From Thiomonas sp. X19 (GTDB lineage: Bacteria; Pseudomonadota; Gammaproteobacteria; Burkholderiales; Burkholderiaceae_C), in assembly GCF_900089495.1 (NCBI RefSeq), contig NZ_LT605203.1, forward strand, positions 4,121,427 to 4,185,426: a stretch of DNA of 64,000 bases, given 5' to 3'. The position numbers and the translations under genes were made by a program. Below are positions 35,372-46,013 of the stretch, piece by piece (position 1 is the stretch's first letter; each line of letters starts with the position of its first letter). A model generated the notes under the pieces. That model had not been told where the DNA came from. It did not search any database and was given only the letters and a program-made list of their open reading frames with translations.

Positions 35372-36097
35372 TCAGGAACCGTGAGCAGTCATGGTGTTCC
35401 GACGACGCTGCCAGTGTCCGGCACCCCAGACGATGGCAGCGCCGACAGCACCGGCCAGGGCCGTTGCCTGCTTGGCCCAGGGCTGTTGCTGCACCCAGGA
35501 CTCGGTCGCCGGATCGGTCACCACCAGGCCACCGGCGATCCAACCTAACAGTATGGCACCGAGCGTGATGATGATAGGGAACCGCGTCATCAGCGTGATG
35601 ACCAGTTGGCTGCCCCAGACGATGATGGGCACGCTGAGCACCAGGCCGAACACCACCAGAACCATGCTGTGGTCGGAACCGGCGTTCTGCGCCGCGCCGG
35701 AAATGGCGATGACGTTGTCCAGGCTCATGACAAAGTCGGCGATGATGACCGTCTTGACGGCGGCCCATAATCTGTCGGGCGACCGCACGTCGCCGTGAGC
35801 GCCCTCGTCATCCTCGGGCTGCATCAGCTTGACGCCAATCCAGAGCAACAGCAAGGCGCCGACAATTTTGAGGAACGGCAGCTTGAGCAAGGTGAGGGCG
35901 AAAAAAATCAGCACCACACGCAAGCCGATGGCGCCCGCGGTGCCCCACACGATGGCTTTGCGCCGCTGCGGCAACGGCAGCTTGCGGCTGGCCAGGGCGA
36001 TGACCACGGCGTTATCCCCGCCGAGCAGAATGTCGATCAGGACAATCTGGCCCAGAGCGGCCCAGAACACGGGGGTGAGAAAGGACTCCAGGGTCAA
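35372..36097 (-). CDS. TerC-family integral membrane protein
   Basis: 241 residues from a TTG at 36097, which has GGAG seven bases upstream and opens with MTLESFLTPVFWAALGQ; in-frame ATG codons at 36130 and 36136 lack a binding site. Core motifs IVLIDILLGGDNAVVIALA and IIADFVMSLDNVIAISGAA carry the two Asp-Asn pairs of the family. TerC proteins are linked to metal (Mn) export or metallation of exported proteins. It follows sucD on the same strand by about 200 bases, as in other Burkholderiales. Confidence 0.88.
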   Translation of the reverse strand: MTLESFLTPVFWAALGQIVLIDILLGGDNAVVIALASRKLPLPQRRKAIVWGTAGAIGLRVVLIFFALTLLKLPFLKIVGALLLLWIGVKLMQPEDDEGAHGDVRSPDRLWAAVKTVIIADFVMSLDNVIAISGAAQNAGSDHSMVLVVFGLVLSVPIIVWGSQLVITLMTRFPIIITLGAILLGWIAGGLVVTDPATESWVQQQPWAKQATALAGAVGAAIVWGAGHWQRRRNTMTAHGS

Positions 36098-36304
36098 GGC
36101 AAAGCTCCGAACGAATGCTGGGGACACCATGCGCATTCAAGCGCATCACGCTGCAGCATAGCGGGAGAGTGCCCTGGCAAGTGACTCAGGGCTGCGTCGC
36201 GGCCAGCGCTGGCCAGGCTTGTGGCGCGATTCAGACGTCGGCCCAGCCAAGCGGCTGTCGCACCGACACCGCGCACCTCGCCAGGGACGCGCGTCAAACC
36301 CCAA

Positions 36305-37201
36305 TCAGCCCAGCCGTTTCTGGATGAGTTGGCCCATTTCCGACGGGTTGCGGGTGACGGTGAAGCCGCAGGCGTGCATCACGTCCAGCTTGGCTTCGGC
36401 GGTGTCGGCGCCGCCGGCGATGAGCGCGCCGGCATGGCCCATGCGCTTGCCCGCAGGCGCGGTGACGCCGGCGATGAAACCGACGATGGGCTTGGTCATG
36501 TGCTGCTTGGCCCAGAGCGCGGCCTCGGCCTCGTCGGGGCCGCCGATCTCGCCGATCATGATGACGCCATCGGTGTCGGGGTCGTCGTTGAACAGCTTGA
36601 GCACGTCGATGTGCTTCAGACCGTTGATGGGGTCGCCGCCGATGCCCACCGCGCTGCTCTGCCCCAGCCCCAGCTCGGTGACCTGCCCCACCGCCTCGTA
36701 GGTCAGCGTGCCCGAGCGCGACACCACGCCGATGCGCCCCTTGCGGTGGATGTGCCCGGGCATGATGCCGATCTTGATTGCATCCGGCGTGATCAGCCCC
36801 GGGCAGTTCGGCCCCAGCAGCAGGGTGCGCTTGCCGCCGCCGGCCTCCTTGGCGCGCATCCTGGCGCGTACTTCCATCATGTCGCGCACCGGAATGCCCT
36901 CGGTGATGCAGATGACCAGATCGAGGTCGGCCTCGACGGCTTCCCAGATCGCCGCGGCCGCGCCGGGGGGCGGCACGTAGATGACGGAGACGGTGGCTCC
37001 GGTGGCCGCGCGGGCCTCGGCCACGCTGGCGTGGATGGGAATGCCCTCGAAGTCCTCCCCGGCCTTCTTCGGGTTGACCCCGGCGACGAAGGCGGCGCGG
37101 CCGTGGGCGTAGTCGCGGCACATGCGGGTGTGGAACTGGCCGGTCTTGCCGGTGATGCCTTGGGTGATGACTTTGGTGTTCTTGTCGATGAGGATGGACA
37201 T
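36305..37201 (-). CDS. sucD: Succinyl-CoA synthetase alpha subunit
   Basis: TCA cycle enzyme subunit of 298 residues. [16 protein letters not shown] is the CoA/nucleotide-binding start, and [10 protein letters not shown] contains the active-site phosphohistidine. The [10 protein letters not shown] and [16 protein letters not shown] segments are conserved. It follows sucC, but an unusually long 145-base spacer filled with inverted repeats lies between them. Confidence 0.96.
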   Translation of the reverse strand: MSILIDKNTKVITQGITGKTGQFHTRMCRDYAHGRAAFVAGVNPKKAGEDFEGIPIHASVAEARAATGATVSVIYVPPPGAAAAIWEAVEADLDLVICITEGIPVRDMMEVRARMRAKEAGGGKRTLLLGPNCPGLITPDAIKIGIMPGHIHRKGRIGVVSRSGTLTYEAVGQVTELGLGQSSAVGIGGDPINGLKHIDVLKLFNDDPDTDGVIMIGEIGGPDEAEAALWAKQHMTKPIVGFIAGVTAPAGKRMGHAGALIAGGADTAEAKLDVMHACGFTVTRNPSEMGQLIQKRLG

Positions 37202-37215
37202 ACAAGCCTCCGAGC

Positions 37216-37304
37216 GGGGCCAAGTTTCGGTCGCTGCGCTCCCGCGATACTTGGCCCCGGATTGAATGGGCGTCCAAAGCTTGGGGCGGCCCTGCGCTTT
37301 GGAC
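37216..37304 (+). repeat. Palindromic elements in the sucC-sucD spacer
   Basis: GGGGCCAAGT (37216-37225) and ACTTGGCCCC (37249-37258) form a perfect 10-bp stem. Next to it GCGTCCAAAGC and GCGCTTTGGACG (37270-37305) flank TTGGGGCGGCCCT, the core of the dispersed repeat family also found at 18.4, 39.9 and 55.8 kb. Both lie between the two synthetase genes and could set their relative mRNA stability. Confidence 0.65.
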
Positions 37305-37346
37305 GTGCAGAAAGGATGGAGAAAGGCTCCGGAAAGGGGTGTGGGC

Positions 37347-38507
37347 TCAGGCCGCCGCGGCGACGACCTTCTGGGCGGCTTCGGCCAGGGTTTCGGCGCT
37401 GATGATGGGCAGGCCGGACTCGGCCAGCATCTGCTTGCCGATGTCCTCGTTGGTGCCCTTCATGCGCACCACCAGCGGCACCTTGAGCGCCACGGCCTGG
37501 CTGGCGGCAATCAGCCCTTCGGCGATGGTGTCGCAGCGCATGATGCCGCCGAAGATGTTCACCAGGATGGCTTTGACATGCGGGTTGTGCAGCATGATCT
37601 TGAACGCGGCGGTGACTTTCTCGGCCGTGGCGCCGCCGCCGACGTCGAGGAAGTTGGCCGGCTCGCCGCCGAACAGCTTGATGGTGTCCATGGTGGCCAT
37701 GGCCAGGCCGGCGCCGTTGACCAGGCAGGCGATGTTGCCGTCGAGCTGGATGTAGGACAACTCGTGCTTGGAGGCTTCGATCTCTGCGGGGTCTTCTTCG
37801 TCGAGGTCGCGCAGGGCTTGCAGCTCGGGGTGGCGGAACAGGGCGTTGTCGTCGATGTTGAACTTGGCGTCCAGGGCCTTGACGCTGCCGTCGCCTTGCA
37901 CGATGAGGGGGTTGATCTCGGCCAGCGAGGCGTCGTTGTCCCAGAAGGCGCGGTACAGCCCTTGCAGGGCGGCGGCGCCTTGGGCCCGGCTGGCTTCGGG
38001 CAGGCCGATCTTGGCGCACAGGGCCAGCGCGTCGGCGTCTTGCAGGCCGGTGAGCGGATCGACCCACACCTTGTGGATCTTCTCGGGGCTGTGGGCGGCG
38101 ACGTCTTCGACGTCCATGCCGCCCTCGCTGGAGGCCATCACCACCACGCATTGCGCCGCGCGGTCGATCACCAGCCCGGCGTAGTACTCCTGGCGGATGT
38201 CGGCGCCTTCTTCGATCAGCAGCCGCCGCACGGTCTGGCCCGCAGGCCCGGTCTGGTGGGTGATGAGTTGCATGCCAAGCATCTGCCCGGCCAGGGTGCG
38301 CACCTCCTCCACCGAGCGCGCCAGCTTCACGCCCCCGCCCTTGCCGCGCCCGCCGGCGTGGATCTGCGCCTTGACCACCCACACCGGCCCGCCGAGTTGC
38401 TGCGCCGCATGCACGGCCTCATCCACCGTGTACGCGGGCGCGCCGCGTGGCACGGACACCCCGCATTCGCGCAAGATCTGTTTGCCCTGGTATTCGTGAA
38501 TCTTCAT
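37347..38507 (-). CDS. sucC: Succinyl-CoA synthetase beta subunit
   Basis: 386 residues, normal length. It starts [22 protein letters not shown]; the ATP-grasp domain has [21 protein letters not shown], and the C-terminal CoA-ligase half has [19 protein letters not shown]. With SucD it makes ATP or GTP from succinyl-CoA. First gene of sucCD, downstream of the recA-recX-DUF2889 group. Confidence 0.96.
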   Translation of the reverse strand: MKIHEYQGKQILRECGVSVPRGAPAYTVDEAVHAAQQLGGPVWVVKAQIHAGGRGKGGGVKLARSVEEVRTLAGQMLGMQLITHQTGPAGQTVRRLLIEEGADIRQEYYAGLVIDRAAQCVVVMASSEGGMDVEDVAAHSPEKIHKVWVDPLTGLQDADALALCAKIGLPEASRAQGAAALQGLYRAFWDNDASLAEINPLIVQGDGSVKALDAKFNIDDNALFRHPELQALRDLDEEDPAEIEASKHELSYIQLDGNIACLVNGAGLAMATMDTIKLFGGEPANFLDVGGGATAEKVTAAFKIMLHNPHVKAILVNIFGGIMRCDTIAEGLIAASQAVALKVPLVVRMKGTNEDIGKQMLAESGLPIISAETLAEAAQKVVAAAA

Positions 38508-38575
38508 GTTCGGAGGCCTCTGGCAGGTTAGGGTGGAGTTGAACAGGCGCTTCAGGTGGATTGGAATGCGTGTCG

Positions 38576-39235
38576 TCAGCCGGATCGCGAAGCACCGCCG
38601 GCGCTCACGCTGCTGTCGGAATTGTGCGCCGCAGGCCTGGCCCAGCGGGGGTAATAGCGCAGCACGGCGGGGCCGTCCAGGCGGAGCGCGTGACAGCGGT
38701 CGAGTTGGAAGGGCTGCTTGCCCTCGCTGGCTTCCGGGCGCACCACTTCGCCGGCAAACGCCTGGATGGCGGCCGTGGGCAGGACGCGGGTGAGTTCGGT
38801 GATGTGGGTGCAGCCCAGAGCCCCGTGCAAGCGTTGCCTGACCGCAGGCGAGAAGCCATGCATCAGGTTCAGGCCGATGAGACTGCGGTAGGCGTCGCCA
38901 TAGTCTTCGCAGTAGCCGGGATAGGGCGCGGCCAAGGTATGCGCGTCGGCGTCGACGATGTGAAACGCGATGTCGATGGTCAAGGTCAGCCGCATGTGGT
39001 GAATGGGCTGCCCGGCGCGGCGCAGGCCGGCAGTCAGCTCGAAATCGCGCGTTTTGGTGTCGATCAACTCGGCCTCGATGTCCCACAGACCATCGTCACG
39101 GGCATAAACCTGCAGGCTGATGGACCGCGTTTGCACCAGGCGGCGGGAGGTCGAGCGTGCGACATGCGCGAGGCCCTCAGCGGGAGCTGACGTGGCTAGA
39201 GGCGGCGCTTTGTTCTGGTTTTCGGTCGGTGACAC
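38576..39235 (-). CDS. DUF2889-domain protein
   Basis: 219 residues from a GTG at 39235. This start is preferred because the open frame upstream runs into recX out of frame; the ribosome binding site is not obvious. Conserved parts are [44 protein letters not shown] and [22 protein letters not shown], with a histidine- and cysteine-containing core. The function is unknown; the gene is a constant neighbour of recX and sucC in Burkholderiales. Confidence 0.82.
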   Translation of the reverse strand: MSPTENQNKAPPLATSAPAEGLAHVARSTSRRLVQTRSISLQVYARDDGLWDIEAELIDTKTRDFELTAGLRRAGQPIHHMRLTLTIDIAFHIVDADAHTLAAPYPGYCEDYGDAYRSLIGLNLMHGFSPAVRQRLHGALGCTHITELTRVLPTAAIQAFAGEVVRPEASEGKQPFQLDRCHALRLDGPAVLRYYPRWARPAAHNSDSSVSAGGASRSG

Positions 39236-39296
39236 GGGAATTGATGCAGCGCAAAAATTTAAGTTTAGCAGTGCATACGGCGGGGATGCCGCCCAT

Positions 39297-39952
39297 TCAA
39301 TCGGCAGCGTCGGGCGGTGGAGTGTCGTCAGGATGCTCCTGCGGGTCTTCATGCGGGTCAGAGTCCGGGGCGTCGTCCATGGCGCCCTTTCGGTGCGTCG
39401 CGGCATGCAGCTTCATCGCCTGCCGTATCACATCGTGCGGGAAGCCACGCGCAGCCAGGAAACGCTGCTGCCGCGCATGCTCCTGGGGGCTGCTCACAGG
39501 CTCGGGATGGCGCTTGCGCAGAATGCGCAACGCCCGCGCCAGATCGTCCTGCAAGGGCGCGTTGAGCGCGTCAAGCGCGCCGCTCACAGTGCCCTCGTCC
39601 AACCCGTGCATGCGCAGTTCCTGGCCGATGCGCTGGCTGCCGTACTTGACCGATCGCCTGCGCACCAGGGATTCGGCGAAACGCTGCTCGTCGAGCAGGC
39701 CAAGCGTCTGTAGCTCATCCAGCATGGCAGCGAGCTCCGCCCGATCGGGCGGAAGGTCGCCCGCCTTGCGGGTGCGCGAGAGTTTGCGTTCAAGCTCGGC
39801 ACGGCTGTGCTCGCGCATGGTCAGCAGTCTCAAGGCCCGCGCCTTGAGACTGCTGGTTCCCCCAGGGGGTTCGTCTTGCGCCACCCCGCACCCCGACGGG
39901 GATCGCGAACCTTGGGACGACCCGGCGGTTTGCTTGGGGACGTGCCTGCCGC

Positions 39953-39956
<4 letters not shown>
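39297..39956 (-). CDS. recX: RecA regulator RecX, with a repeat-derived N-terminal extension
   Basis: 219 residues; inhibits RecA filaments. The RecX body starts near residue 37 ([24 protein letters not shown]) and has three helical repeats ([28 protein letters not shown] and further). The GTG at 39956 overlaps the recA stop as GTGA, so translation is coupled. Residues 8-35 ([17 protein letters not shown] and PPGG) come from a dispersed palindromic repeat inserted in frame. The C-terminal tail is rich in Asp and Pro. Confidence 0.9.
39890..39939 (+). repeat. Dispersed palindromic repeat inside recX
   Basis: CCCCGACGGGGATCGCGAAC followed by CTTGGGACGACCCGGCGGTTTG matches the repeat seen in the thioredoxin-like gene and pyrF. 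It is in the same orientation and frame relative to the gene, adding about 25 residues to the RecX N-terminus. An adjacent CCCCCAGGGGG palindrome (39859-39869) may be part of it. Confidence 0.7.
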
Positions 39957-40999
<1,043 letters not shown>

Positions 41000-41044
41000 T
41001 TGTCCTGCCCCGATTGTTTCACGATGGATCAGAATTTATCACAC

Positions 41045-41060
41045 CTGTATATAAAAACAG
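41045..41060 (-). promoter_or_regulatory. LexA (SOS) box upstream of recA
   Basis: CTGTTTTTATATACAG on the minus strand matches the CTG-N10-CAG LexA consensus. A TGATAAAT stretch just downstream may be the -10 element, so LexA would overlap the promoter. Confidence 0.85.
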
Positions 41061-41083
41061 CCGAACACACGCACCGAGCCCAA

Positions 41084-41108
41084 GAAAAAAGGGGCTTGCG
41101 CCCCTTTT
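41084..41108 (-). terminator. Intrinsic terminator after the OmpW-family gene
   Basis: On the minus strand GGGGC and GCCCC pair around a four-base loop, flanked by AAAA/TTTT and followed by TTTTTTC. It lies 24 bases after the stop codon. Confidence 0.8.
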
Positions 41109-41131
41109 GAACAGGCACCTGCACAACTGAC

Positions 41132-41872
41132 TCAGAAGCTGTAGCCCACTGCCACGGTGTAGACGATGGGATGGAAGTTGATGTGCGTCTTGGCCTGCGA
41201 GGTGATGAGACTGGGATTGATCGGCGAATAGGACGTGGACGTCAGATCGCTCTGCACATCGGCGACGGCCACTGTTCCGACCACCGACCAGCGCGGGTCG
41301 ATGTGATAGATCAGCCCGACATGCGCTGCTGCGCCCCAGGAGTCCGACAGACTGATCTGGGTGGGGCCGAGATGGTCGGTGAGCGAACTGAGCGCCTTGG
41401 TGTTGGTGAAGCGCGTGTAGTTGATGCCCAGACCGACGAAGGGATCCCACTTCGATTGCTTGCCGAGGATGTGGTAGTTGATGAAGGCCGTGGGCGAGAT
41501 GACGTCGACATCGGTGATGCCCACTCCGGGTTTGACGCCGACCTTGGCCCAGTTGGCGCCCATGGCGTCGGTTCGCACCCGGGGCGGATAGCCCAGCACC
41601 AACTCGAAGCTCCAGGGCCCCGGCAGGTCGCGGACAAAGGTCAAGCCGAGCGTCGTGGCATTGCCAACGTTCAGGTTCAAGCCGGGCGGCGTGTTGTAGC
41701 CGCTCAAGTCCGCCGAGCTGGAATGATTTTGCAGATAGGCCAGGCCGACGAACACGGTATTGGGCGTGGCCGAATCCGCATGGGCGCTGGGTGCGGCAAA
41801 AACCGCGGCCAGCGTCAGAGCGGCCGCAACCGGAGCCAGCGACCAGGATGATTGACGCAGAAAAGTTGTCAT
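41132..41872 (-). CDS. OmpW-family outer membrane protein
   Basis: 246 residues with a signal peptide ending AHAD. The mature part is beta-rich: NTVFVGLAYLQNHSSS, WSFELVLGYPPRVRTDAMG, PTAFINYHILGKQSKWDPFVGLGINYTRF, and a terminal aromatic VAVGYSF, as in outer membrane barrels. OmpW proteins form eight-stranded pores for small hydrophobic molecules. Downstream of the GDSL lipoprotein gene by 22 bases; the two may be co-transcribed. Confidence 0.88.
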   Translation of the reverse strand: MTTFLRQSSWSLAPVAAALTLAAVFAAPSAHADSATPNTVFVGLAYLQNHSSSADLSGYNTPPGLNLNVGNATTLGLTFVRDLPGPWSFELVLGYPPRVRTDAMGANWAKVGVKPGVGITDVDVISPTAFINYHILGKQSKWDPFVGLGINYTRFTNTKALSSLTDHLGPTQISLSDSWGAAAHVGLIYHIDPRWSVVGTVAVADVQSDLTSTSYSPINPSLITSQAKTHINFHPIVYTVAVGYSF

Positions 41873-41894
41873 GTGAGATCTCCTTGTCGTGTGG

Positions 41895-43217
41895 TCATTG
41901 CGCCCAGCCGAAACCCTTCATCGCCTGCAAAGTTGCGTTGGCGATGACCTGATAACCGGCGGGTGTGGGGTGAACCGAATCGGCGAATAGCCAAGTACTC
42001 AGATTGGCGCTGGTGGCGCCGGCGGCAGTGAAGGGTGTGTTCACGTTGCACAACAGGGAACTGGTGGTCGCCGGATTGCACCAGGGCGTGGTGGTGTTGG
42101 TGAAGCCAAACTGGGAAGGATCGGCCATTTCCTGATTCAGCAAGGCGAAGCCATCGAGCATCTTCACCGGCTGGCCCTGCAAGTCATTCGTCAAGCGCTG
42201 GTTGAACACCTGCACGAGGTTGGACAACAAATAGCAGGGCTGGGTTGGGTCCTGGTTGTTGCACACATAGCCGGCGGGGGGAGCGGCGGGTGGTGATGCG
42301 CCGGTGTAAGGCAGGCCGCGGCCGAATGGTGTGACGGAGGAATCGGGCAAGGTGTAGACCAAGACGTACTGCCCGCCCTTGGCGATGATGTTTTGCACCA
42401 CGCCAGCCAGTTGATCGGCTGCCGCACCCACGGTGGCTTGTGCCACCGCCACAGCTTGCGAAGTCGCCTGCTGCTGCACTGTGGCGATCTGGGCCGGTGT
42501 CAGCGGAGTACCGGCCTGCGCCGCCTGGGTCGCGGCTTGCGTCACAGCCTGGGTCACCTGCGTGCTCACATTGCCCAGCGCGGTGAAAATGTCGTTGTTG
42601 CCGGCAAGCACGGTAATGAGTTGGCCACTGGTGAACGTACTGAACTGGGTGAGATAGTTCTGCACCTGCTGGGTCACGGGAATGGTGAGCGCGCCGGTGC
42701 TATGGCCGATGCCATTCGGGTTGCTGACCATGGAGCCGCCCTGGGCGAAATTGGTACACGACCCTTGGACCGAAAATGCGCAAAATGGCGGCGTAGCGCC
42801 GGGCGATGTCGGGCCCTGCAAAGTGAGATAGACCGGGCCTTGCGCCGTACCGTAGCCGATGAGATTCGGGGTCAAACCAAGGCCCATGCTCTTGGCCAAG
42901 ACATTGGTCCAGTTTCCAGTGGCAGCGCCATTGATCGTGAACTGACCGCCTGCTGGATACGGCAGCCCCGTAAACGACACTTGAGCCCCGTAGGTACTGA
43001 CTGCCGCAAGGGTATATGCCCCATCGTCAGACAAGCTGTCGCCAAACGCCACGACGGCCTTGAACCCACCCGCAGGCGCCGCTGTCGGAGCCTTGCTCGA
43101 CGCGTTGACGCTGCTGACGGTCGATAAGGTCGGGGCGCTGGAGCTGCCGCCTCCACCGCAACCTGCAAGAGCCAATGCGCTGGCCAATGCCAGCGCAGTC
43201 CAAATGGGATAACGCAT
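41895..43217 (-). CDS. SGNH/GDSL-family lipolytic lipoprotein
   Basis: 440 residues. Lipobox ALAGC at about 15-20 followed by a GGGGSSS linker. Block I AVVAFGDSLSDDGAY contains the catalytic Ser; GNW/GNNDIF supply the oxyanion Asn; block V LFADSVHPTPAGYQ supplies Asp and His. It is likely an esterase or lipase on the cell surface. An Ala/Gln-rich helical insert (about 220-265) and Pro-rich segments suggest an elaborate loop. Upstream of the OmpW gene. Confidence 0.88.
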   Translation of the reverse strand: MRYPIWTALALASALALAGCGGGGSSSAPTLSTVSSVNASSKAPTAAPAGGFKAVVAFGDSLSDDGAYTLAAVSTYGAQVSFTGLPYPAGGQFTINGAATGNWTNVLAKSMGLGLTPNLIGYGTAQGPVYLTLQGPTSPGATPPFCAFSVQGSCTNFAQGGSMVSNPNGIGHSTGALTIPVTQQVQNYLTQFSTFTSGQLITVLAGNNDIFTALGNVSTQVTQAVTQAATQAAQAGTPLTPAQIATVQQQATSQAVAVAQATVGAAADQLAGVVQNIIAKGGQYVLVYTLPDSSVTPFGRGLPYTGASPPAAPPAGYVCNNQDPTQPCYLLSNLVQVFNQRLTNDLQGQPVKMLDGFALLNQEMADPSQFGFTNTTTPWCNPATTSSLLCNVNTPFTAAGATSANLSTWLFADSVHPTPAGYQVIANATLQAMKGFGWAQ

Positions 43218-43599
43218 GCCGATGTCTCCAGAATGTTGTGGTCAATCGGCTGCAGCTCAAGTTCCGCCTGCAGCCCTGTCACGGTAAAAGCACGACCGTT
43301 CGTTTAGATTAAGCGAAGTGGCGAAGGGTGGCAAGTGAGAAAACCCCGGGTTGCGAAAATCCGCCAGTTGTGTAACAAATTGGCACAAGCGTGGAAATCT
43401 GCTGGCTTGCGCCCCTGGGCGAGATATTGGGCCGGCCCAATGCTTCACGGCCATGGATGAGCAAGTTGGCTGGTAAGGAAACAGACGGCCAGCCGCGGGG
43501 CGATGGCGACGGCTGCGCATCGACTGAGGCGTCGCTCGCCTGCTGGGCCGGATGGAGCGTGCGCGATGCTGAAAAACGCCGTTGCGTCGCGCGAAATCC
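43218..43599. other. Gene-free gap before tsaC/sua5
   Basis: No gene is supported in these 382 bases. The part near 43260-43330 (AGCACGACCGTTCGTTTAG) is AT-richer and probably carries the GDSL gene promoter, read on the minus strand. No clear terminator for the purine-tRNA operon was seen. Confidence 0.4.
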
Positions 43600-44709
43600 T
43601 CAGCGCTTGTCGGCTGCGGCCCGTTGCAGGCGGTCGCGCACCGCGTCCCAACCGGCATCGGCAGGCAGTGTCTGCGCCCAGATGGCCTTGAGCCCGGCGG
43701 CGTCCAGTTCCCGCAGTGCCGCGTAAAGCGCCTGGGCGTAAGCCTGGGCATCGGCCGGCATGGCCAGCCAGCGTGATTGGGGATTGGCGCCCGGTGCGCT
43801 CCGCGGCGCCAGCACCCCAATGCGCTGCGCACTCGGCCAGGCGGTGTCGAGCGCATCGGCTTGCAACAAGCGCAAGGGGGTGGCCGGGGCGTAGTGCGAA
43901 GCCAGGGCGCCGGGCACGCGCGGGGCCTCCGGCGCTGCGTCCGTTGCGTGCATAGCCATACCCGGCGCCATCCCCGCGCGCTGGGGTTGCAGTCGGGCGT
44001 CGAGGTGCGGGTCGGGCAACGCCAACAGGCTTTGCTCTGTGCAGCCCAGCACGGCCGCGATGGCCTGCGCCTCCACGCCGCCAGGCCGCAGGATGCGTGG
44101 CAAGCCGTCCATGGCTTGCAGGCGCGTGCAGTCGACGATGGTGCTTTCGATGCCCACGGCACAGGGGCCGCCGTCGAGCACCAGGGCCACGGCCGCGCCC
44201 AATTCGGCACGCACATGGGCCGCGGTCGTGGGGCTGATGCGGCCGAAACGGTTGGCCGAAGGCGCGGCCAAGCCACCCTGCCCGCCCTGGAACAAAGCCA
44301 GCACGGCCTGAGCCACGGGGTGGTCGGGGCAGCGCAGGGCAATGGTGTCTTGGCCGCCGGCGCAGGCCTCGGCGACGCCTGCGCGGCGCGGCAGGACCAG
44401 CGTCAGCGGGCCGGGCCAGAAGGCGGCGATGAGATTGCGCGCCGCATCGGGCAGTTCGGCCGCCCAGCGCAAGGGGTCGGCGTCGCGGTGCAGGTGGACG
44501 ATGACCGGATGATTCGCCGGTCGGCCCTTGGCGGCGTAGATCTTCGCCACGGCCTGCGGGTTGGCGGCGTCTGCGGCCAGGCCGTACACCGTCTCGGTGG
44601 GCAGGCCGACGAGTTCTCCGGCTTCGAGCAAGCGTGCGGCCTGGACGATCTCGCGGGAATGAACGGTGGCCTCCGTGACCCGCCGTGGCCCACGGCCTTC
44701 GGCTTGCAT
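43600..44709 (-). CDS. tsaC: L-threonylcarbamoyladenylate synthase (Sua5 type)
   Basis: Makes the first intermediate for t6A at position 37 of ANN-decoding tRNAs; the later enzyme complex includes TsaB, encoded at 58.7 kb. 369 residues, the long Sua5 form with an extra C-terminal domain. Motifs GLPTETVYGLAADA, KGRPANHPVIVHL and APSANRFGRISPTTA are clear. Its ATG overlaps the purK stop by one base (TGATG). Confidence 0.93.
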   Translation of the reverse strand: MQAEGRGPRRVTEATVHSREIVQAARLLEAGELVGLPTETVYGLAADAANPQAVAKIYAAKGRPANHPVIVHLHRDADPLRWAAELPDAARNLIAAFWPGPLTLVLPRRAGVAEACAGGQDTIALRCPDHPVAQAVLALFQGGQGGLAAPSANRFGRISPTTAAHVRAELGAAVALVLDGGPCAVGIESTIVDCTRLQAMDGLPRILRPGGVEAQAIAAVLGCTEQSLLALPDPHLDARLQPQRAGMAPGMAMHATDAAPEAPRVPGALASHYAPATPLRLLQADALDTAWPSAQRIGVLAPRSAPGANPQSRWLAMPADAQAYAQALYAALRELDAAGLKAIWAQTLPADAGWDAVRDRLQRAAADKR

Positions 44710-45884
44710 CAGAAGGGCTCCAGCCCGAGCACGCTGCAAGCCTGCAGTGCGGCCTGGGCGGCTTGTGCCGTTGTGGCTGCGGTGAAGGTGAGGTGGCCCA
44801 TCTTGCGTGCGCGGCGCGGCTCGCGTTTGCCATAGAGATGCAGGTGCGCGCCGGGCAGGGCCAGCACACCGGCCCAGTCGGGCTCGCGCTGCTGGCCGGA
44901 GGGGTCGAACCAAACATCGCCCAGCAAGTTGAGCATGACGGCGGGGCTGTGCTGGCGCGGCGCGACCAATGGGGCGCCGACGAGGGCGCGCACTTGCAGG
45001 TCGAATTGCGAGACGTCGCAAGAGTCCAGCGTGTGATGGCCGGAGTTGTGCGGGCGCGGCGCCATTTCGTTGGCCACCAGGCTGCCGTCGTCGAGCACGA
45101 AAAATTCCACGCACAACACGCCCACGTAGTCCAGCCCCCGGGCGATGGCCTGGGCGGCCTGCACCGCGCGCTGCGCCAGGGCGGGTTCCAAGGCGGAAGG
45201 CGGCGCGAAGCTGGCGAACAGAATGCCGTCGCGGTGCAGGTTCTGCTGCGGCGGCAGGTGGACGATCTGGCCATCCCGCCCACGGGCCAGGATGACGGAC
45301 AGCTCCTGGCGCAGGTCGAGCTTGCGCTCCAGCACGCAAGTCACGCCGCCGAGGGCACGCCAGGCGGCAGGCAAATCGGCAGCGCTGGCCACCGTCATCT
45401 GGCCCTTGCCGTCATAGCCCAGGCGCGCGGTTTTCAAAATGCCGGGCAGCAGCGATTCGATGTGCGCGGTGCGCGCATCGGCCTCGCTGGCGATGACCGC
45501 ATGCGGCGCGCAGGCCACGCCCAGGCGCGTGAACAGAGCCTTCTCGGCGCTGCGGTCCTGGCACACGGCCACGGCAGGCGCGTGCGGCGCGAGTTGCACA
45601 TGCGCGTCCAGCCAGTCGAGCGTCGCGGCCGGAACGTTCTCGAACTCGATGGTCACGGCCGCCGTGATGCGCGCGAGTTGGTGCAAGGCGTCGGCATCGT
45701 CGTATGACGCGCGGACATGGTTCGGCGTGACCTGGGCGGCCGGCGCGTGCGCGTCGGGTTCCAGCACCGCCACGGTGTAACCAGCGGCTTGCGCCGCCTG
45801 CGCGAACATGCGTCCGAGCTGGCCACCGCCGAGCACGCCCAGGGTCGCGCCGGGGGCGATGAAGTCTGTGGGATGGGCTGTCAT
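44709..45884 (-). CDS. purK: N5-carboxyaminoimidazole ribonucleotide synthase PurK
   Basis: ATP-grasp enzyme of purine synthesis, 391 residues from ATG 45884. The N-terminal LGVLGGGQLGRMFAQAAQAAGY and ATP-grasp segments KTARLGYDGKGQ, VGVLCVEFFVL and NEMAPRPHNSGHHTLD are conserved. It converts AIR, bicarbonate and ATP to N5-CAIR for PurE. It follows purE by 129 bases on the same strand. Confidence 0.96.
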   Translation of the reverse strand: MTAHPTDFIAPGATLGVLGGGQLGRMFAQAAQAAGYTVAVLEPDAHAPAAQVTPNHVRASYDDADALHQLARITAAVTIEFENVPAATLDWLDAHVQLAPHAPAVAVCQDRSAEKALFTRLGVACAPHAVIASEADARTAHIESLLPGILKTARLGYDGKGQMTVASAADLPAAWRALGGVTCVLERKLDLRQELSVILARGRDGQIVHLPPQQNLHRDGILFASFAPPSALEPALAQRAVQAAQAIARGLDYVGVLCVEFFVLDDGSLVANEMAPRPHNSGHHTLDSCDVSQFDLQVRALVGAPLVAPRQHSPAVMLNLLGDVWFDPSGQQREPDWAGVLALPGAHLHLYGKREPRRARKMGHLTFTAATTAQAAQAALQACSVLGLEPF

Positions 45885-46013
45885 GCGGGCATCAGCGCAA
45901 AAATGGTGTGAGAAAAGCTGGCGCGTACGCTCTGGCAAAGCGCACGCGGGGCTTGGCGCGGAACAACGCCGAACAAGCCAACGAGACCGCCGGCACAGCA
46001 GGCGCTGGCGCCA

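Noticed and set aside
38576..39406. Extended DUF2889 reading frame starting at 39406
   Set aside because: The first 57 codons overlap the 3' end of recX in another frame and lack family similarity; the GTG at 39235 is more plausible.
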